Assembly: GCA_963783105.1 (NCBI GenBank) | Contig: CAWAMI010000005.1 | Span: 124,001 to 188,000, forward strand | DNA: 64,000 nucleotides | Direction of reading: 5' to 3' | From: JAVEDQ01 sp963783105 | Lineage (GTDB): Bacteria > Actinomycetota > Actinomycetes > Frankiales > Frankiaceae | Shown here: positions 8,151 to 17,414 of the stretch, piece by piece | How positions within the stretch are numbered: the first letter of the stretch is position 1 | Layout: the number at the start of each line of letters is the position of its first letter | The notes under the pieces: generated by a model | Database searches by the model: none | Seen by the model: the letters and a program-made list of their open reading frames with translations, nothing else | What the model was told of the DNA's origin: nothing | Made by a program: the position numbers and the translations under genes

Positions 8151-9194
8151 GTGACGCGCCGGACAGCCACCCTGCTCGTCACGTCGTTGTTGGTCGCGGC
8201 GCTGCTGGCGGTCGGACTCTCCCTGCCGGTTCCGTACGTCTCCGACCAGCCGGGCCCGGTGAGCGACACCCTCGCCTCGGTCAACGGCAAGCCGTTGATC
8301 ACCGTGAACGGGCATCCCACGTACCCGACCACCGGCCGTCTCGACCTCACCACCGTTTCGCAGGACAGCAGCCTGACGCTGTGGGACGCGCTCGTCGGCT
8401 ACGCGTCGAGTCGCAAGGCGGTCGTCCCCGAGGAGATCACCAAGCAGCCCGGCCAGAGCGACGCCGATCTCCAGCGGGAGTACCAGCGAGAGATGGCCGA
8501 GTCGCAGAAGTCGGCCGTGTCCGCCGCGCTGCACGAGCTGTCGATCCCGGCGACGGTCACCGTGAGCGGGCTCTCCGAGAATTCCCCGTCGGCCGGCAAG
8601 CTGCGGCAGGGCGACGTCCTGCTCGCGGTCGACGGCACCGAGACCCGCGACGCGATCGACCTGCGGGCGAAGGTCAGTTCCGCCCCGCCCGGCAAGCCGT
8701 TGACCATCCGCTTCCGCCGCGGGGACGCGCCGCCGGCCGAGGTGCAGATCTCGCCCGTCACGTCGACCGACGGCGAGGGCAAGCCACGCTCGGTCATCGG
8801 CGTGTTCCTCGACGAGAAGCGCGACGTCAGCGTGGACCTGCAGATGGTGTCCATCGACGGTCAGCCCGTGGGTGGTCCGAGTGCCGGGATGATGTTCGCG
8901 CTGGGCATCTACGACGTCATGACGCCCGGCTCGCTGACCAACGGTCAGGTGATCGCGGGAACGGGAACCATCGACCCGGACGGCAAGGTCGGCCCGATCG
9001 GGGGCATCCAGCAGAAGCTCGTCGGTGCACGCGAGAACGACGCGCGCGTCTTCCTGACGCCGGCGGCGAACTGTGCCGAGGCGCGCCGCGCCATTCCGGC
9101 CGGATTACGGCTCGTGAAGGTCAACAATCTCGACGAGGCGGTCCGCTCCCTCGAGGGCATCGGGCAAGGGCGGACCGACCAACCCTCCTGCTGA
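8151..9194 (+). CDS. PDZ domain-containing Lon-like (S16) serine protease, YlbL family
   Basis: Membrane-anchored protease of 347 aa, starting at GTG 8151. One N-terminal membrane helix (residues ~5-25) is followed by an extracytoplasmic substrate region, a PDZ domain (about 125-205; PSAGKLRQGDVLLAVDG) and a Lon-type catalytic domain. The Ser-Lys dyad is S244 in GGPSAGMM and K289 in GGIQQKL. The motif GTGTIDPDGKVGPIGG is typical of the S16 domain. It precedes the UPF0182 gene, as in mycobacteria (Rv3194c/Rv3193c). Family and dyad are clear; substrates are not known. Confidence 0.92.
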   Translation: MTRRTATLLVTSLLVAALLAVGLSLPVPYVSDQPGPVSDTLASVNGKPLITVNGHPTYPTTGRLDLTTVSQDSSLTLWDALVGYASSRKAVVPEEITKQPGQSDADLQREYQREMAESQKSAVSAALHELSIPATVTVSGLSENSPSAGKLRQGDVLLAVDGTETRDAIDLRAKVSSAPPGKPLTIRFRRGDAPPAEVQISPVTSTDGEGKPRSVIGVFLDEKRDVSVDLQMVSIDGQPVGGPSAGMMFALGIYDVMTPGSLTNGQVIAGTGTIDPDGKVGPIGGIQQKLVGARENDARVFLTPAANCAEARRAIPAGLRLVKVNNLDEAVRSLEGIGQGRTDQPSC

Positions 9195-9198
9195 GCGA

Positions 9199-9441
9199 AC
9201 CTCCCGGCTGACGCAGGCAACGGGATCGGAGGCTCTACGACGTTTCGCCCAGGCCGACGGTTCGATCACACGGGCGCAGGACGGCATGGGACTCGGCCTT
9301 CCCTTCGTCCGACGGGTCGCGGCCCTGCTCGACCTGGACCTCGTCGCGGACAGTTCCGCGGGCGAGCCGGACGGCCGTGCGACCCCGGGCGGCGACCTGC
9401 CGTTGACCGGGACGGCGGGCGGGGGAACCTCGCCCGGATGA
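9199..9441 (+). pseudogene. Remnant of a histidine kinase ATPase domain
   Basis: The frame ending at the TGA of 9439-9441 reads EALRRFAQADGSITRAQDGM, then GLGLPFVRRVAALLDLDLVA. This is the F-box/G2 lid and final helix of a HATPase_c domain, followed by an unrelated low-complexity tail. The kinase's H box, N box and G1 box are missing, and no start codon suits this frame. It looks like the decayed 3' end of a sensor kinase between two housekeeping genes. The rest of the gap (9442-9690) shows nothing further except the UPF0182 ribosome-binding site. Confidence 0.6.
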
Positions 9442-9690
9442 CCGTCGTTGTCCGGACGACTGTTCCCGTGGCACCCAGCCCCCGAGACGTACAGCCCAGC
9501 CCTTCCCCGTCAGTCGTCGTCCGCGCTCCCCGGTGCGGCGGCACCACCCGCCGATCCCGGACCGACGCGCAATAGCAACGGTCCGGCACAGCCGTTTTGT
9601 CAGAGCGCTCGTCTACCGTGACCTCCGACGAGCCGCTGCTCGCGCAGCCATCGCCCGGCAACCTGGTCGTTTCGAGGAGGAATCGCCCGC

Positions 9691-12657
9691 GTGGCAACCC
9701 GCAGTCCCTTCCCGACGCGCTCCCGTCTGCTCCTTCCGGTGCTCGCGGTGCTGCTGGTGCTGATCATCGCCGGCGGGGTCTTCACCCGGCTCTACACGGA
9801 CCTTCTGTTCTTCCGCTCCGTCGGCTTCAGCTCGGTGTACGAAACCGTGCTGGGGACGCGCCTGTTGCTGTTCGTCAGCTTCGGGCTGCTGATGGCGATC
9901 GCGGTGGCGGCGAACATCATCATCGCCTACCGCCTGCGGCCGCCGTTCCGTCCGCTCTCCCTGGAGCAGCAGAACCTCGAGCGCTACCGGGTCTCGATCG
10001 AGCCGTTCCACCTGTTGCTCGTGCTCGGCATCCCGGCCCTGCTCGGCGTGCTCGCCGGCCTGTCCGCGGCCGGCCGGTGGCAGACCTGGTTGCTCTGGCG
10101 CAACGCGCAGTCGTTCGGCACGAAGGACCCGCAGTTCGGGCGGGACATCAGCTACTTCACCTTCACGTATCCCTTCCAGCGGTTCGTGCTCGGTTTCCTG
10201 TTCGCCATCGTGCTCGTGTCCCTGCTCGCCGCGGCGTTCACCCACTACCTCTACGGCGGCATCCGGCTGCAGACCCAGGGGGAGCGGGTCATCGCCGCGG
10301 CCAAGGCGCACCTGTCGGTGCTGCTCGGGCTGTTCGTCCTGCTCAAGGCGGTGGCGTACTACCTCGACCGCTACGGACTCGCCTTCTCGCCTCGGGGCCG
10401 CGTCACCGGGGCGTCCTACACCGACGTCCACGCGGTGCTGCCGGCGAAGACGATCCTGATCGGCATCAGCCTGTTGTGCGCGGTGCTGTTCGTCTACAAC
10501 ATCTTCCAGCGCGGGTGGATCCTGCCCGCACTGTCCTTCGCGATCCTGGTCGTCTCCGCGATCGTGATCGGCGGCGCGTACCCGGCGGTCATCCAGTACT
10601 TCAACGTCAAGCCGAACGAGGTGCAGAAGGAGTCGCCGTACATCGCGCGGGGGATCGCGGCGACGAGGGCGGCCTACGGCATCGGTGCCAACACCGTCGA
10701 GACCCAGCCGTATCCGGCGAGGTCGGACCTCACCGCACAGCAGGTCGGCGCCGACAAGGGGACGCTGCCCAACGCGCGGCTGCTCGACCCCGTGGTGCTG
10801 TCGCGGACGTTCGACCAGCTCCAGCAGATCCGGTCCTACTACGGCTTCCCCTCGACGCTCGACATCGACCGGTACACGGTCAACGGCAAGCGGCAGGACT
10901 ACGTGGTCTCGGTGCGCGAGCTCGACCAGAGCGGCCTGACCGCGGCCCAGCGCAACTGGATCAACCTGCACCTGAACTACACGCACGGGAAGGGCTTCGT
11001 CGCGGCCCCGGCGAACACCAAGGACGCCAACGGGCGGCCGGTGTTCGCCGTGCAGAACCTCCCCGTCACGGGCGCCGACGGCAAACCCTCGCCGATCCCG
11101 ATCACGCAGGACCGGATCTACTTCGGTGAGCAGTCGCCGGAGTACTCGGTCGTGAACACCCAGCAGCTCGAGATCGACGGTCCGACCAGCGACGACCCGA
11201 ATGGCCAGGCGACCAACCGCTACGACGGCCAGGGCGGGGTGTCGATCGGCTCGGGCTTCCGCAAGGCGCTGTTCGCCCTTCGGTTCCAGGAGAAGAACCT
11301 GGTCCTGTCGAGCGCCCTGACGAACGAGTCACGCATCCTCTACGAGCGCAACCCGCGGGATCGGGTGCAGAAGGTCGCCCCGTGGTTGACCGTCGACGGC
11401 GACCCGTATCCCACGGTGGTCAACGGCCGCATCGTCTGGGTGCTCGACGGCTACACCACCTCGGACGGCTATCCGTACGCCGAGCGGCGCAACCTCGCCG
11501 CCATCACGTCCGACGCGGTCACGGCCGACACCAACGCGAACAACCGGGCCGCGCAGGACCGCAGCCAGGTCAACTACATCCGCAACTCGGTCAAGGCGAC
11601 CGTCGACGCCTACGACGGCACGGTGAGCCTGTACCAGTTCGGTGGCCCCGACCCGGTACTGCAGACGTGGATGAAGGCGTTCCCCGGCACGGTGAAGCCG
11701 CAGAAGGAGATCCCGCCGGCGCTGTCGGAGCACCTGCGCTACCCGGAGGACCTGTTCAAGGTCCAGCGCGACCTGATCAGCCGTTACCACGTCAGCGACC
11801 CGAACGTTTTCTACTCGGGTGAAGACTTCTGGCAGGTGCCGGACGAGCCCGGCCCGAGCAACCAGCCGCAGCCGCCGTTCTACCTGTTCATCCAGGTGCC
11901 GGGGCAGCGGGAGCCCGAGTTCAACCTGACGTCAGCCCTGATCTCGCAGAGATCGTCGAAGCTGGCCTCGTTCGTCGCGGTCTCCAGCGACCCGGGGGAC
12001 TACGGGAAGATCCGGATCCTGCAGCTCCCGCAGGGCGTCACGATCAACGGCCCCACCCAGGTGCAGAACACCATCGAGTCGAATTCGACGGTCTCGCAGG
12101 CGCTGACGCCGCTTCGATTGGCGGGCAGCAAGACGATCTCCGGGAACCTGCTGACGTTGCCGGTGGCCAACGGCCTGATCTACGTGCAGCCGTACTACGT
12201 GCAGTCGACGGGCGACCTCGGCTATCCGACCCTGCAGTACGTGGCCGCCGTGTACGGCGAGAAGGTCGGCTTCGCCGCCACGCTCGAGGAGGCGCTCACC
12301 CAGGTCTTCGGGGCCGGTGCCGGCAACTCCGTCCAATCGATCCCGGGCGCGCCGACGCCAGCGCCGTCGCCCTCGCCGTCGGGTGGGGCGACCCCGAGCC
12401 CGGCCCCTCCGGGCGGCGGCGTGACCCTGACCCCCGACGTCCAGGCGATCGTGACGCAGGCGGCGAAGGCCTACGACGACGGCCAGGCAGCGCTGCGTCG
12501 CGGCGACTTCACCGCCTACGGAGAGGCACAGGGGCGTCTGAAGGCGGCGCTGGATCAGCTCAACAGCAAGGCGCGGCCGGCCCCGAGCGCCGCGCCGTCC
12601 GGGGCGGCCCCATCCGCTTCGGCGCCGGCCCCGGCGCCCGCCGCCTCGGGCGGTTAG
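9691..12657 (+). CDS. UPF0182 family multi-pass membrane protein
   Basis: A 988-aa protein, of usual length for UPF0182. GTG 9691 follows GAGGAGGA at 9675-9682. About seven transmembrane helices fill the first 300 residues (e.g. LLPVLAVLLVLIIAGGVFTR). A long extracytoplasmic region follows, with family motifs such as YFGEQSPEYSVVNT and NPRDRVQKVAPWLTVDGDPY. The C-terminal ~100 residues are Pro/Ala/Ser-rich around a short helical segment (AKAYDDGQAALRRGDFTAYG) that is conserved in the family. Biochemical function is unknown. It converges on the HAD phosphatase gene, with a hairpin between them. Confidence 0.93.
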   Translation: MATRSPFPTRSRLLLPVLAVLLVLIIAGGVFTRLYTDLLFFRSVGFSSVYETVLGTRLLLFVSFGLLMAIAVAANIIIAYRLRPPFRPLSLEQQNLERYRVSIEPFHLLLVLGIPALLGVLAGLSAAGRWQTWLLWRNAQSFGTKDPQFGRDISYFTFTYPFQRFVLGFLFAIVLVSLLAAAFTHYLYGGIRLQTQGERVIAAAKAHLSVLLGLFVLLKAVAYYLDRYGLAFSPRGRVTGASYTDVHAVLPAKTILIGISLLCAVLFVYNIFQRGWILPALSFAILVVSAIVIGGAYPAVIQYFNVKPNEVQKESPYIARGIAATRAAYGIGANTVETQPYPARSDLTAQQVGADKGTLPNARLLDPVVLSRTFDQLQQIRSYYGFPSTLDIDRYTVNGKRQDYVVSVRELDQSGLTAAQRNWINLHLNYTHGKGFVAAPANTKDANGRPVFAVQNLPVTGADGKPSPIPITQDRIYFGEQSPEYSVVNTQQLEIDGPTSDDPNGQATNRYDGQGGVSIGSGFRKALFALRFQEKNLVLSSALTNESRILYERNPRDRVQKVAPWLTVDGDPYPTVVNGRIVWVLDGYTTSDGYPYAERRNLAAITSDAVTADTNANNRAAQDRSQVNYIRNSVKATVDAYDGTVSLYQFGGPDPVLQTWMKAFPGTVKPQKEIPPALSEHLRYPEDLFKVQRDLISRYHVSDPNVFYSGEDFWQVPDEPGPSNQPQPPFYLFIQVPGQREPEFNLTSALISQRSSKLASFVAVSSDPGDYGKIRILQLPQGVTINGPTQVQNTIESNSTVSQALTPLRLAGSKTISGNLLTLPVANGLIYVQPYYVQSTGDLGYPTLQYVAAVYGEKVGFAATLEEALTQVFGAGAGNSVQSIPGAPTPAPSPSPSGGATPSPAPPGGGVTLTPDVQAIVTQAAKAYDDGQAALRRGDFTAYGEAQGRLKAALDQLNSKARPAPSAAPSGAAPSASAPAPAPAASGG

Positions 12658-12662
12658 TGAGC

Positions 12663-12681
12663 GGCCCTGATGGTCAGGGCC
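12663..12681. terminator. Hairpin between convergent genes
   Basis: GGCCCTGA (12663-12670) and TCAGGGCC (12674-12681) form a perfect 8-bp stem with loop TGG. It lies six bases after the UPF0182 stop and three bases from the stop of the opposing HAD gene. It could terminate both transcripts; no T-run is present, as is common in actinobacteria. Confidence 0.65.
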
Positions 12682-12683
12682 GT

Positions 12684-13490
12684 TCAGCCCGCCGGTGGGT
12701 TGTCGGGGATCTCGTCGACCAGGTCGGCGACGGAATCGACGATCCGGGCAGGCAGGTACGGGAAGCGACCGATCATCGTGTTCTGCGTGATGCCGCTGAG
12801 CACGAGCACCGTCTCCAGGCCGGCCTCGATGCCGGCGACGATGTCGGTGTCCATCCGGTCCCCGATCATCACCGTGGACTCGGAGTGGGCGTCGATCGCG
12901 TTCAGCGCGGACCGCATCATCAGCGGGTTGGGCTTGCCGACGAAGTAGGGCTGCACGCCGGTGGCCTTGGCGATCAGCGCGGCGACTGCGCCCGTCGCGG
13001 GCAGCGATCCCTCCTGGGACGGGCCGGTGACGTCGGGGTTGGTGGCGATGAACCTGGCCCCGCCCTCGATCAGGCGGATGGCGCGGGTGAGCCGCTCGAA
13101 GCTGTAGGTGCGGGTCTCGCCGACGACCACGTAGTCCGGGTTCCGCTCGGCGAGGGTGTAGCCGGCCTCGTGCAGGGCCGTCGTCAGCCCGGCCTCGCCC
13201 ACCACGAACGCGCTGCCGCCCGGGCGCTGGACGGAAAGGAACTGCGCGGTGGCGAGCGCCGAGGTCCAGATCGACTCGACCGGCACGTGCAGCCCGGAGT
13301 CGTGCAGCCTAGCGACGAGGTCCCGCGGCGTGTAGATCGAGTTGTTCGTGAGGATCAGGAAGCGGTGTCCGGTCTCCTGCAGGCGGTTCACGAACCGGTC
13401 GGCGCCCGGGATGAGGTTCTCCTCGTGGACGATCACCCCGTCCATGTCCATCAGGTAACTGCGGATGGGCCGCTCCCGGTCCGTGGCCAT
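12684..13490 (-). CDS. HAD-superfamily (subfamily IIA, NagD-like) sugar/nucleotide phosphatase
   Basis: A 268-aa HAD phosphatase. ATG 13490 follows AGGAGGGC on the minus strand. Motif I is YLMDMDGVIV (nucleophile Asp), motif II ILTNNSIYTPRDL, and motif III/IV GKPNPLMMRSALN ... MIGDRMDTDIVAG. The C2-type cap lies between motifs II and III, typical of the NagD/AraL group, which hydrolyses phosphorylated sugars or nucleotides, often as metabolite repair. Substrate not determinable here. Confidence 0.88.
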   Translation of the reverse strand: MATDRERPIRSYLMDMDGVIVHEENLIPGADRFVNRLQETGHRFLILTNNSIYTPRDLVARLHDSGLHVPVESIWTSALATAQFLSVQRPGGSAFVVGEAGLTTALHEAGYTLAERNPDYVVVGETRTYSFERLTRAIRLIEGGARFIATNPDVTGPSQEGSLPATGAVAALIAKATGVQPYFVGKPNPLMMRSALNAIDAHSESTVMIGDRMDTDIVAGIEAGLETVLVLSGITQNTMIGRFPYLPARIVDSVADLVDEIPDNPPAG

Positions 13491-13679
13491 GCGCCCTCCT
13501 CGGCTGGTGGTGGGTCGGGTTTGCCCGGTCACCGTCGAGGGTGGCACGCGTTCGGGCAGGTGCTGTCGACCCCTACGCCGACGGATCCTGCCCGACCTCC
13601 GCGAGCCCAGAGGGATCCGCGACGCCCGAAGCCGCTCACCCTGTGCGGTCATCAGGGGCTCAGCTCACACCGTGCGCGT

Positions 13680-13709
13680 TTGACGGTGCGCGACACGGCT
13701 ACGTAACCT
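13680..13709 (+). promoter_or_regulatory. Promoter of the initiator tRNA gene
   Basis: TTGACG (13680-13685), 18-bp spacer, TAACCT (13704-13709). This predicts a transcript start near 13716, about seven bases before the tRNA. It is a good match to the principal sigma factor consensus for a strongly expressed tRNA. Confidence 0.6.
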
Positions 13710-13722
13710 GAGGTCATACCGA

Positions 13723-13796
13723 CGCGGGGTGGAGCAGCTCGGTAGCTCGCTGGGCTCATAACCCAGAGGTCGCAGGTTCAAATCCTGCCCCCGCTA
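13723..13796 (+). tRNA. tRNA-fMet (initiator, anticodon CAT)
   Basis: A 74-nt cloverleaf. The acceptor is CGCGGGG/CCCCGCT with an unpaired 1-72 position. D-stem GAGC/GCTC, anticodon stem CTGGG/CCCAG around CTCATAA, T-stem GCAGG/CCTGC around TTCAAAT. The mismatched first acceptor pair and the three consecutive G-C pairs in the anticodon stem are the hallmarks of the initiator. The 3' CCA is not encoded. Confidence 0.95.
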
Positions 13797-13814
13797 CTAC
13801 CGACACAGTGCACG

Positions 13815-13841
13815 GTGCCCCTTCTGTCCCAGGAGGGGCAC
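13815..13841 (+). terminator. Terminator of tRNA-fMet
   Basis: GTGCCCCT (13815-13822) pairs with AGGGGCAC (13834-13841) across an 11-base loop, 18 bases after the tRNA, followed by TTCCTGT. Confidence 0.6.
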
Positions 13842-13956
13842 TTCCTGTAGGCGGCCGTCACCAGAAGCGTGTCCGAGCCGGTGCCGTTCGTCAGTCCGAC
13901 GGGAGACCCGTCCGCCGTCGGACGATGCCGGCCGTCTGCACGCTGGAATGGCCGGC

Positions 13957-15585
13957 TCAGGACAGGTGGTGCTCGTAGGCGAACGCAGCAGCCGCGGTTC
14001 GGGAGTCGACGTCGAGCTTCCCGAAGATGTTGGACAGGTGCCGCGCCACTGTTCTCTCGGACAGCACCAACTGCTCGGCGATCGCGGAGTTGCTCTTGCC
14101 GGCAGCGACGAGCCGGATCACTTCCACCTCACGCGGGCTGAGCCCGCCCGGGGCTTGCTCCTCACCCAGCAGGGCGGCGGCCTCCCGCTCGGCCGGGCGT
14201 GCTCCCAGGTCGGCGAACGCCTTCCGAGCCGCAGCCAGGTCGGCCACCGCCGACTCCTCGTCTCCAAGCTGCCGCAGCGCGCGGCCGACAAGCATTCGGC
14301 TCCGCGCGACCTCGTACGGCGCGGAGAGGCGGGACCACACGTCTGCCGCCCGACGAGCGGCGCGGAGTGCTGGCTCCGCTGCACCTCCAGCCAGCGCGAG
14401 AAGCGCGACCGCCTGCTGTCCGGCGGCCTTGAGAGCGCTGCACCCGAAAGTCGCACCGACCTCGCAGAGCTCGTCACCAAGCGGGACCGCGGCCTCGGTC
14501 TCGCCCGCGGACACCAACACCTCCACGGCGGCTGCCAGTACCTGTGAACGGTGAACGGGGTCCTGGCGTTCGGCGAGCAGCCGTCGGACCGCCGCCGTCG
14601 CCGCGTCGCGGCGGCGCTGCGCGAGCCAGAGCAGTGCCCGGCCCGGCTGAGAGGGATGGCCGTGCTCGGCTGCGTTGTCGTAGGCGGCCTCGGCGGCGCC
14701 GTATTCCCCGCGCAGCCGGTGTGTCTCGCCGAGCTCGTAGTGGGCCTGCCCGATGGCCGGGTCGCCCCCGATCGCCAGGTAGCGTTCCACCGACCGATCC
14801 AGCTCCTCCAAGGCGTCGGCGTACGCGCCGTGCAACCGCAGCAACTGGCCTCGGTGGGTGGCGCACTGGCCGGTGAAGGCGACAAGCCCCGGCTGGGCGG
14901 CGCACCAGGTGGTGAGCGCCCGGGTCCACTCGTCGGCCCGACCGAAGTCGGAGACCTCCTGGCAGGCCTCGATGGTCGAGCAGTAGACCCTCCCGGCCGT
15001 CACCGGTGTCACCTCGCCGGCCATCACTCCCGCCAACGCCTCGTCCATCCGCTCGAGGCCATCGGCGACCCGCCCGGAGTAGAGCATCAGCCGGCCCTCG
15101 GCATGCAGGCCGAGGGCGAGCAGGTCGGGCTCGCCGAAGCGACGTCCGTACTCGGTGATCCGGGGCGCCAGCGGGAAGGCCTCCGCGAACTCACCGTTGA
15201 GGATGTGCCCCATCATCTCGGAGTCACAGAGGTAGCCACGCTCAGCGACGTCATCTTCGAGTTCGCCAAGTAGCCGTGCCGCACGGGCGTGCCAGCCGCT
15301 ACCGACTGCCAGCTCACCCGCCTGCCAGAGCGTGATGGTCAGCAGGTAAGCGGCTCGCACCGCTGCCGGCCGGTCATCCGCCGCGAGACCTGCCTGGTAT
15401 GCCCGCTGCAGCGCCTGGACGCAGTCGTTGCGTTGCCCGAGCAGGTAGGCGGTGGTCGCCAGCGCCGCGAAGTCCTCGGCCTCCAGCTCCGTCTCGTCCA
15501 GATCGGAGAGCGCCCGGTACGCCGCCACCCACTCGCGCCGCTCGTAGGCCTGCCGAGCCCTGTGGAGATCCTCGATGACACCCAT
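13957..15585 (-). CDS. LuxR-family transcriptional regulator with TPR-like sensor region
   Basis: A 542-aa regulator; ATG 15585 is preferred to the adjacent GTG because of spacing to GGAGGG. The first ~460 residues are helical repeats of TPR type (e.g. AYRALSDLDETELEAEDFAA, GQAHYELGETHRLRGEYGAA) with no ATP-binding motif. The C-terminus is a LuxR/GerE helix-turn-helix: LSPREVEVIRLVAAGKSNSA then SERTVARHLSNIFGKL. It lies downstream of, and on the same strand as, the flavin monooxygenase operon, 100 bases after that gene's stop, and may regulate it. Confidence 0.85.
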   Translation of the reverse strand: MGVIEDLHRARQAYERREWVAAYRALSDLDETELEAEDFAALATTAYLLGQRNDCVQALQRAYQAGLAADDRPAAVRAAYLLTITLWQAGELAVGSGWHARAARLLGELEDDVAERGYLCDSEMMGHILNGEFAEAFPLAPRITEYGRRFGEPDLLALGLHAEGRLMLYSGRVADGLERMDEALAGVMAGEVTPVTAGRVYCSTIEACQEVSDFGRADEWTRALTTWCAAQPGLVAFTGQCATHRGQLLRLHGAYADALEELDRSVERYLAIGGDPAIGQAHYELGETHRLRGEYGAAEAAYDNAAEHGHPSQPGRALLWLAQRRRDAATAAVRRLLAERQDPVHRSQVLAAAVEVLVSAGETEAAVPLGDELCEVGATFGCSALKAAGQQAVALLALAGGAAEPALRAARRAADVWSRLSAPYEVARSRMLVGRALRQLGDEESAVADLAAARKAFADLGARPAEREAAALLGEEQAPGGLSPREVEVIRLVAAGKSNSAIAEQLVLSERTVARHLSNIFGKLDVDSRTAAAAFAYEHHLS

Positions 15586-15685
15586 CACGACCCTCCCCGT
15601 CCGGAGGGTAGCCAGCGAGGGTTACGTCGCCCAGGGTCCTCGGGACGCGGATGCCGCGGGGCCGCGGGCGGTTTCGCCGAGACCC

Positions 15686-16789
15686 TCAGGCGGCGACGCG
15701 GGCAGAGGCTGCAGCTCGCTGGTCGATCTTCGAGGCGACGAACGCCGCGTCTCGCCCGACCCCCGGAAGCACCATGGAGCTGAACGCGAACTGGAAGGAC
15801 AGTCCGCAGAAGAAGAGCCCCGGCACCTCGCTGACCACCCCCCGGTACTCGCGCGGCCATCCGTCGGTGCCGGTGATCGGTGCCTCGACCCAGCCGAAGT
15901 CCGGCCGGAAGCCCGTCGCCCAGATGACGTTCGAGACGTCGAGGACCCGCCCGCCGTCGAGCGTCGGCAACCCGTCGGCGGAGACGGCGGTGACCTTCTG
16001 CTCGATCCGTTCCGCGCCACGCTCGGCGAGGTGATGCGGCTTCACCCGGGTGGTCGGTGCACCGTGGTGGCGTACCTTCTGCATCTCCTTCCGACCCATC
16101 GGGGTTCGCCGGGTCAGCACGTGCTTCCACAGGAAGACGATCGCCGGCATGGCGACCTTGACCCTGTTCGAGTCCCAGTCGAGCGGGATGTTCCCGCGGT
16201 CAGGCCCTACCAGGATCGTGGGTCGGTTCGCGGCCAGCTCGTAGGCGATGTCGTACCCGGAGTGCGAGGCGCCGACGACAAGCGCCGGTCCGGGGAGGAG
16301 CTGCTCGGGGTTCTTGTACTCGGTGGAGTGCAGCTGCCGGATCGCCGGGGCGACGGATGTTGCGAGGTCGGGCACCTGCGGGACGCGCCCGAATGTCCCG
16401 GTGGCAATGACGACGTTGTCGGACTCGATGGTCTCGGACGCCAGATGGGCGATGAATCCGCCTCCGTCCCGGGGTGCGAGGCGATCCACGCGGGTGTGCA
16501 TCCGTACGGGCAGCGCCATCTCCACGGCGTAGCGCTCCAGGAACTCTGCGACCTCGTCCTTGCCCGGGAAGTGCCAGGGGTCGCCCGGGAAGTCCATGCC
16601 GGGCAGCCCGTCGAACTTGGCCGGCGAGTACAGCTTCAGCGAGTCGTAGTGGCAGCGCCAGTTGTCGCCGATCCGGCCGATGCCGTCCACGATCAGGAAC
16701 TCCCGGCCGAGCCGGCCGAGGTGGTAGCCGGTGGCCAACCCGGCCTGGCCGGCGCCGATGATCAGGGTCTCGATGTGCTGCGTGGTCAT
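15686..16789 (-). CDS. FAD/NAD(P)-binding flavin monooxygenase-like oxidoreductase (CzcO-type)
   Basis: A 367-aa flavoprotein. The FAD Rossmann motif GAGQAG is at residues 12-17. GFxxR-like contacts follow, then a second dinucleotide site ALVVGASHSGYDIAYELA for NADPH and the ATG-like NVIWATGFRPDFGW near the C-terminus. The FMO-identifying stretch is only partly matched, so Baeyer-Villiger or N-hydroxylation chemistry is possible but undefined. It is third in an operon with the alpha/beta hydrolase and DUF998 genes. Such a flavoprotein beside a hydrolase suggests ketone oxidation followed by ester hydrolysis, which is inference. Confidence 0.85.
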   Translation of the reverse strand: MTTQHIETLIIGAGQAGLATGYHLGRLGREFLIVDGIGRIGDNWRCHYDSLKLYSPAKFDGLPGMDFPGDPWHFPGKDEVAEFLERYAVEMALPVRMHTRVDRLAPRDGGGFIAHLASETIESDNVVIATGTFGRVPQVPDLATSVAPAIRQLHSTEYKNPEQLLPGPALVVGASHSGYDIAYELAANRPTILVGPDRGNIPLDWDSNRVKVAMPAIVFLWKHVLTRRTPMGRKEMQKVRHHGAPTTRVKPHHLAERGAERIEQKVTAVSADGLPTLDGGRVLDVSNVIWATGFRPDFGWVEAPITGTDGWPREYRGVVSEVPGLFFCGLSFQFAFSSMVLPGVGRDAAFVASKIDQRAAASARVAA

Positions 16790-16808
16790 GGCTTTCTCCC
16801 TTCGGTGG

Positions 16809-17414
16809 TCAACGGGCGACGAGGTGGAGGCTCAGGAGGGTGATCCAGAGCCAGTAGGTGGCGAGAAAGGCTCGTTGCGCGAGCCCGGTGTGTCTGGCGT
16901 CGCGACGCCAGGCGGCGATCAGCCACACCGTGGCGACGAGGCCGACGACGGCCGTGGTCAGCGTGTAGGCCGTCCACGGCGCGGTGAGCCGCGGCGCCAC
17001 CGACAGGCAGGCGCCGAGCAGGGCGACGGCGAGCAAGGGCCCGCAGACGTCGTGAATCCTGGCGTGGACGGTGTGGGGTCGGGCGGTGCGAGTCGAGGCG
17101 TCGGCCGGGAAACCGCGGACCGGGTCCGGGGCGAAGATCGCGGCCACCACCAGGGCGAGGGCGGCGAGGGCGATGAGGACCGCGCTCGCGGTGGTCTCGA
17201 GGGCGCGTTGCACACCGACGGCGATCGCTGCGAACCCGACGCCGACCAGGAGAAAGTTGACACGCTGGATCCAGCCGCCCGGGCCCAGTTCCAGCTCACT
17301 CCCCGTGTGGTACACGGCGTGATACCCCGGTCGGCGGGCGCCTTCGGCCGTCACCACGACGACGAAGACGACCGCCGTGGCGGCGCCGAAGAGCAGTAGC
17401 GCGTCGGTGCTCAT
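16809..17414 (-). CDS. DUF998 family membrane protein
   Basis: A 201-aa protein with about six transmembrane helices. The DUF998 signature lies after the first helix: RRPGYHAVYHTGSELELGPG, then WIQRVNFLLVG. Its ATG overlaps the stop of the hydrolase gene by four bases (17411-17414), so the two are translationally coupled. DUF998 proteins have no established function. Confidence 0.8.
   Translation of the reverse strand: MSTDALLLFGAATAVVFVVVVTAEGARRPGYHAVYHTGSELELGPGGWIQRVNFLLVGVGFAAIAVGVQRALETTASAVLIALAALALVVAAIFAPDPVRGFPADASTRTARPHTVHARIHDVCGPLLAVALLGACLSVAPRLTAPWTAYTLTTAVVGLVATVWLIAAWRRDARHTGLAQRAFLATYWLWITLLSLHLVAR

Noticed and set aside
9597..9619. TTGTCA...TACCGT as a UPF0182 promoter
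   Set aside because: The spacer is only 11 bases, too short for a sigma-70-type promoter.
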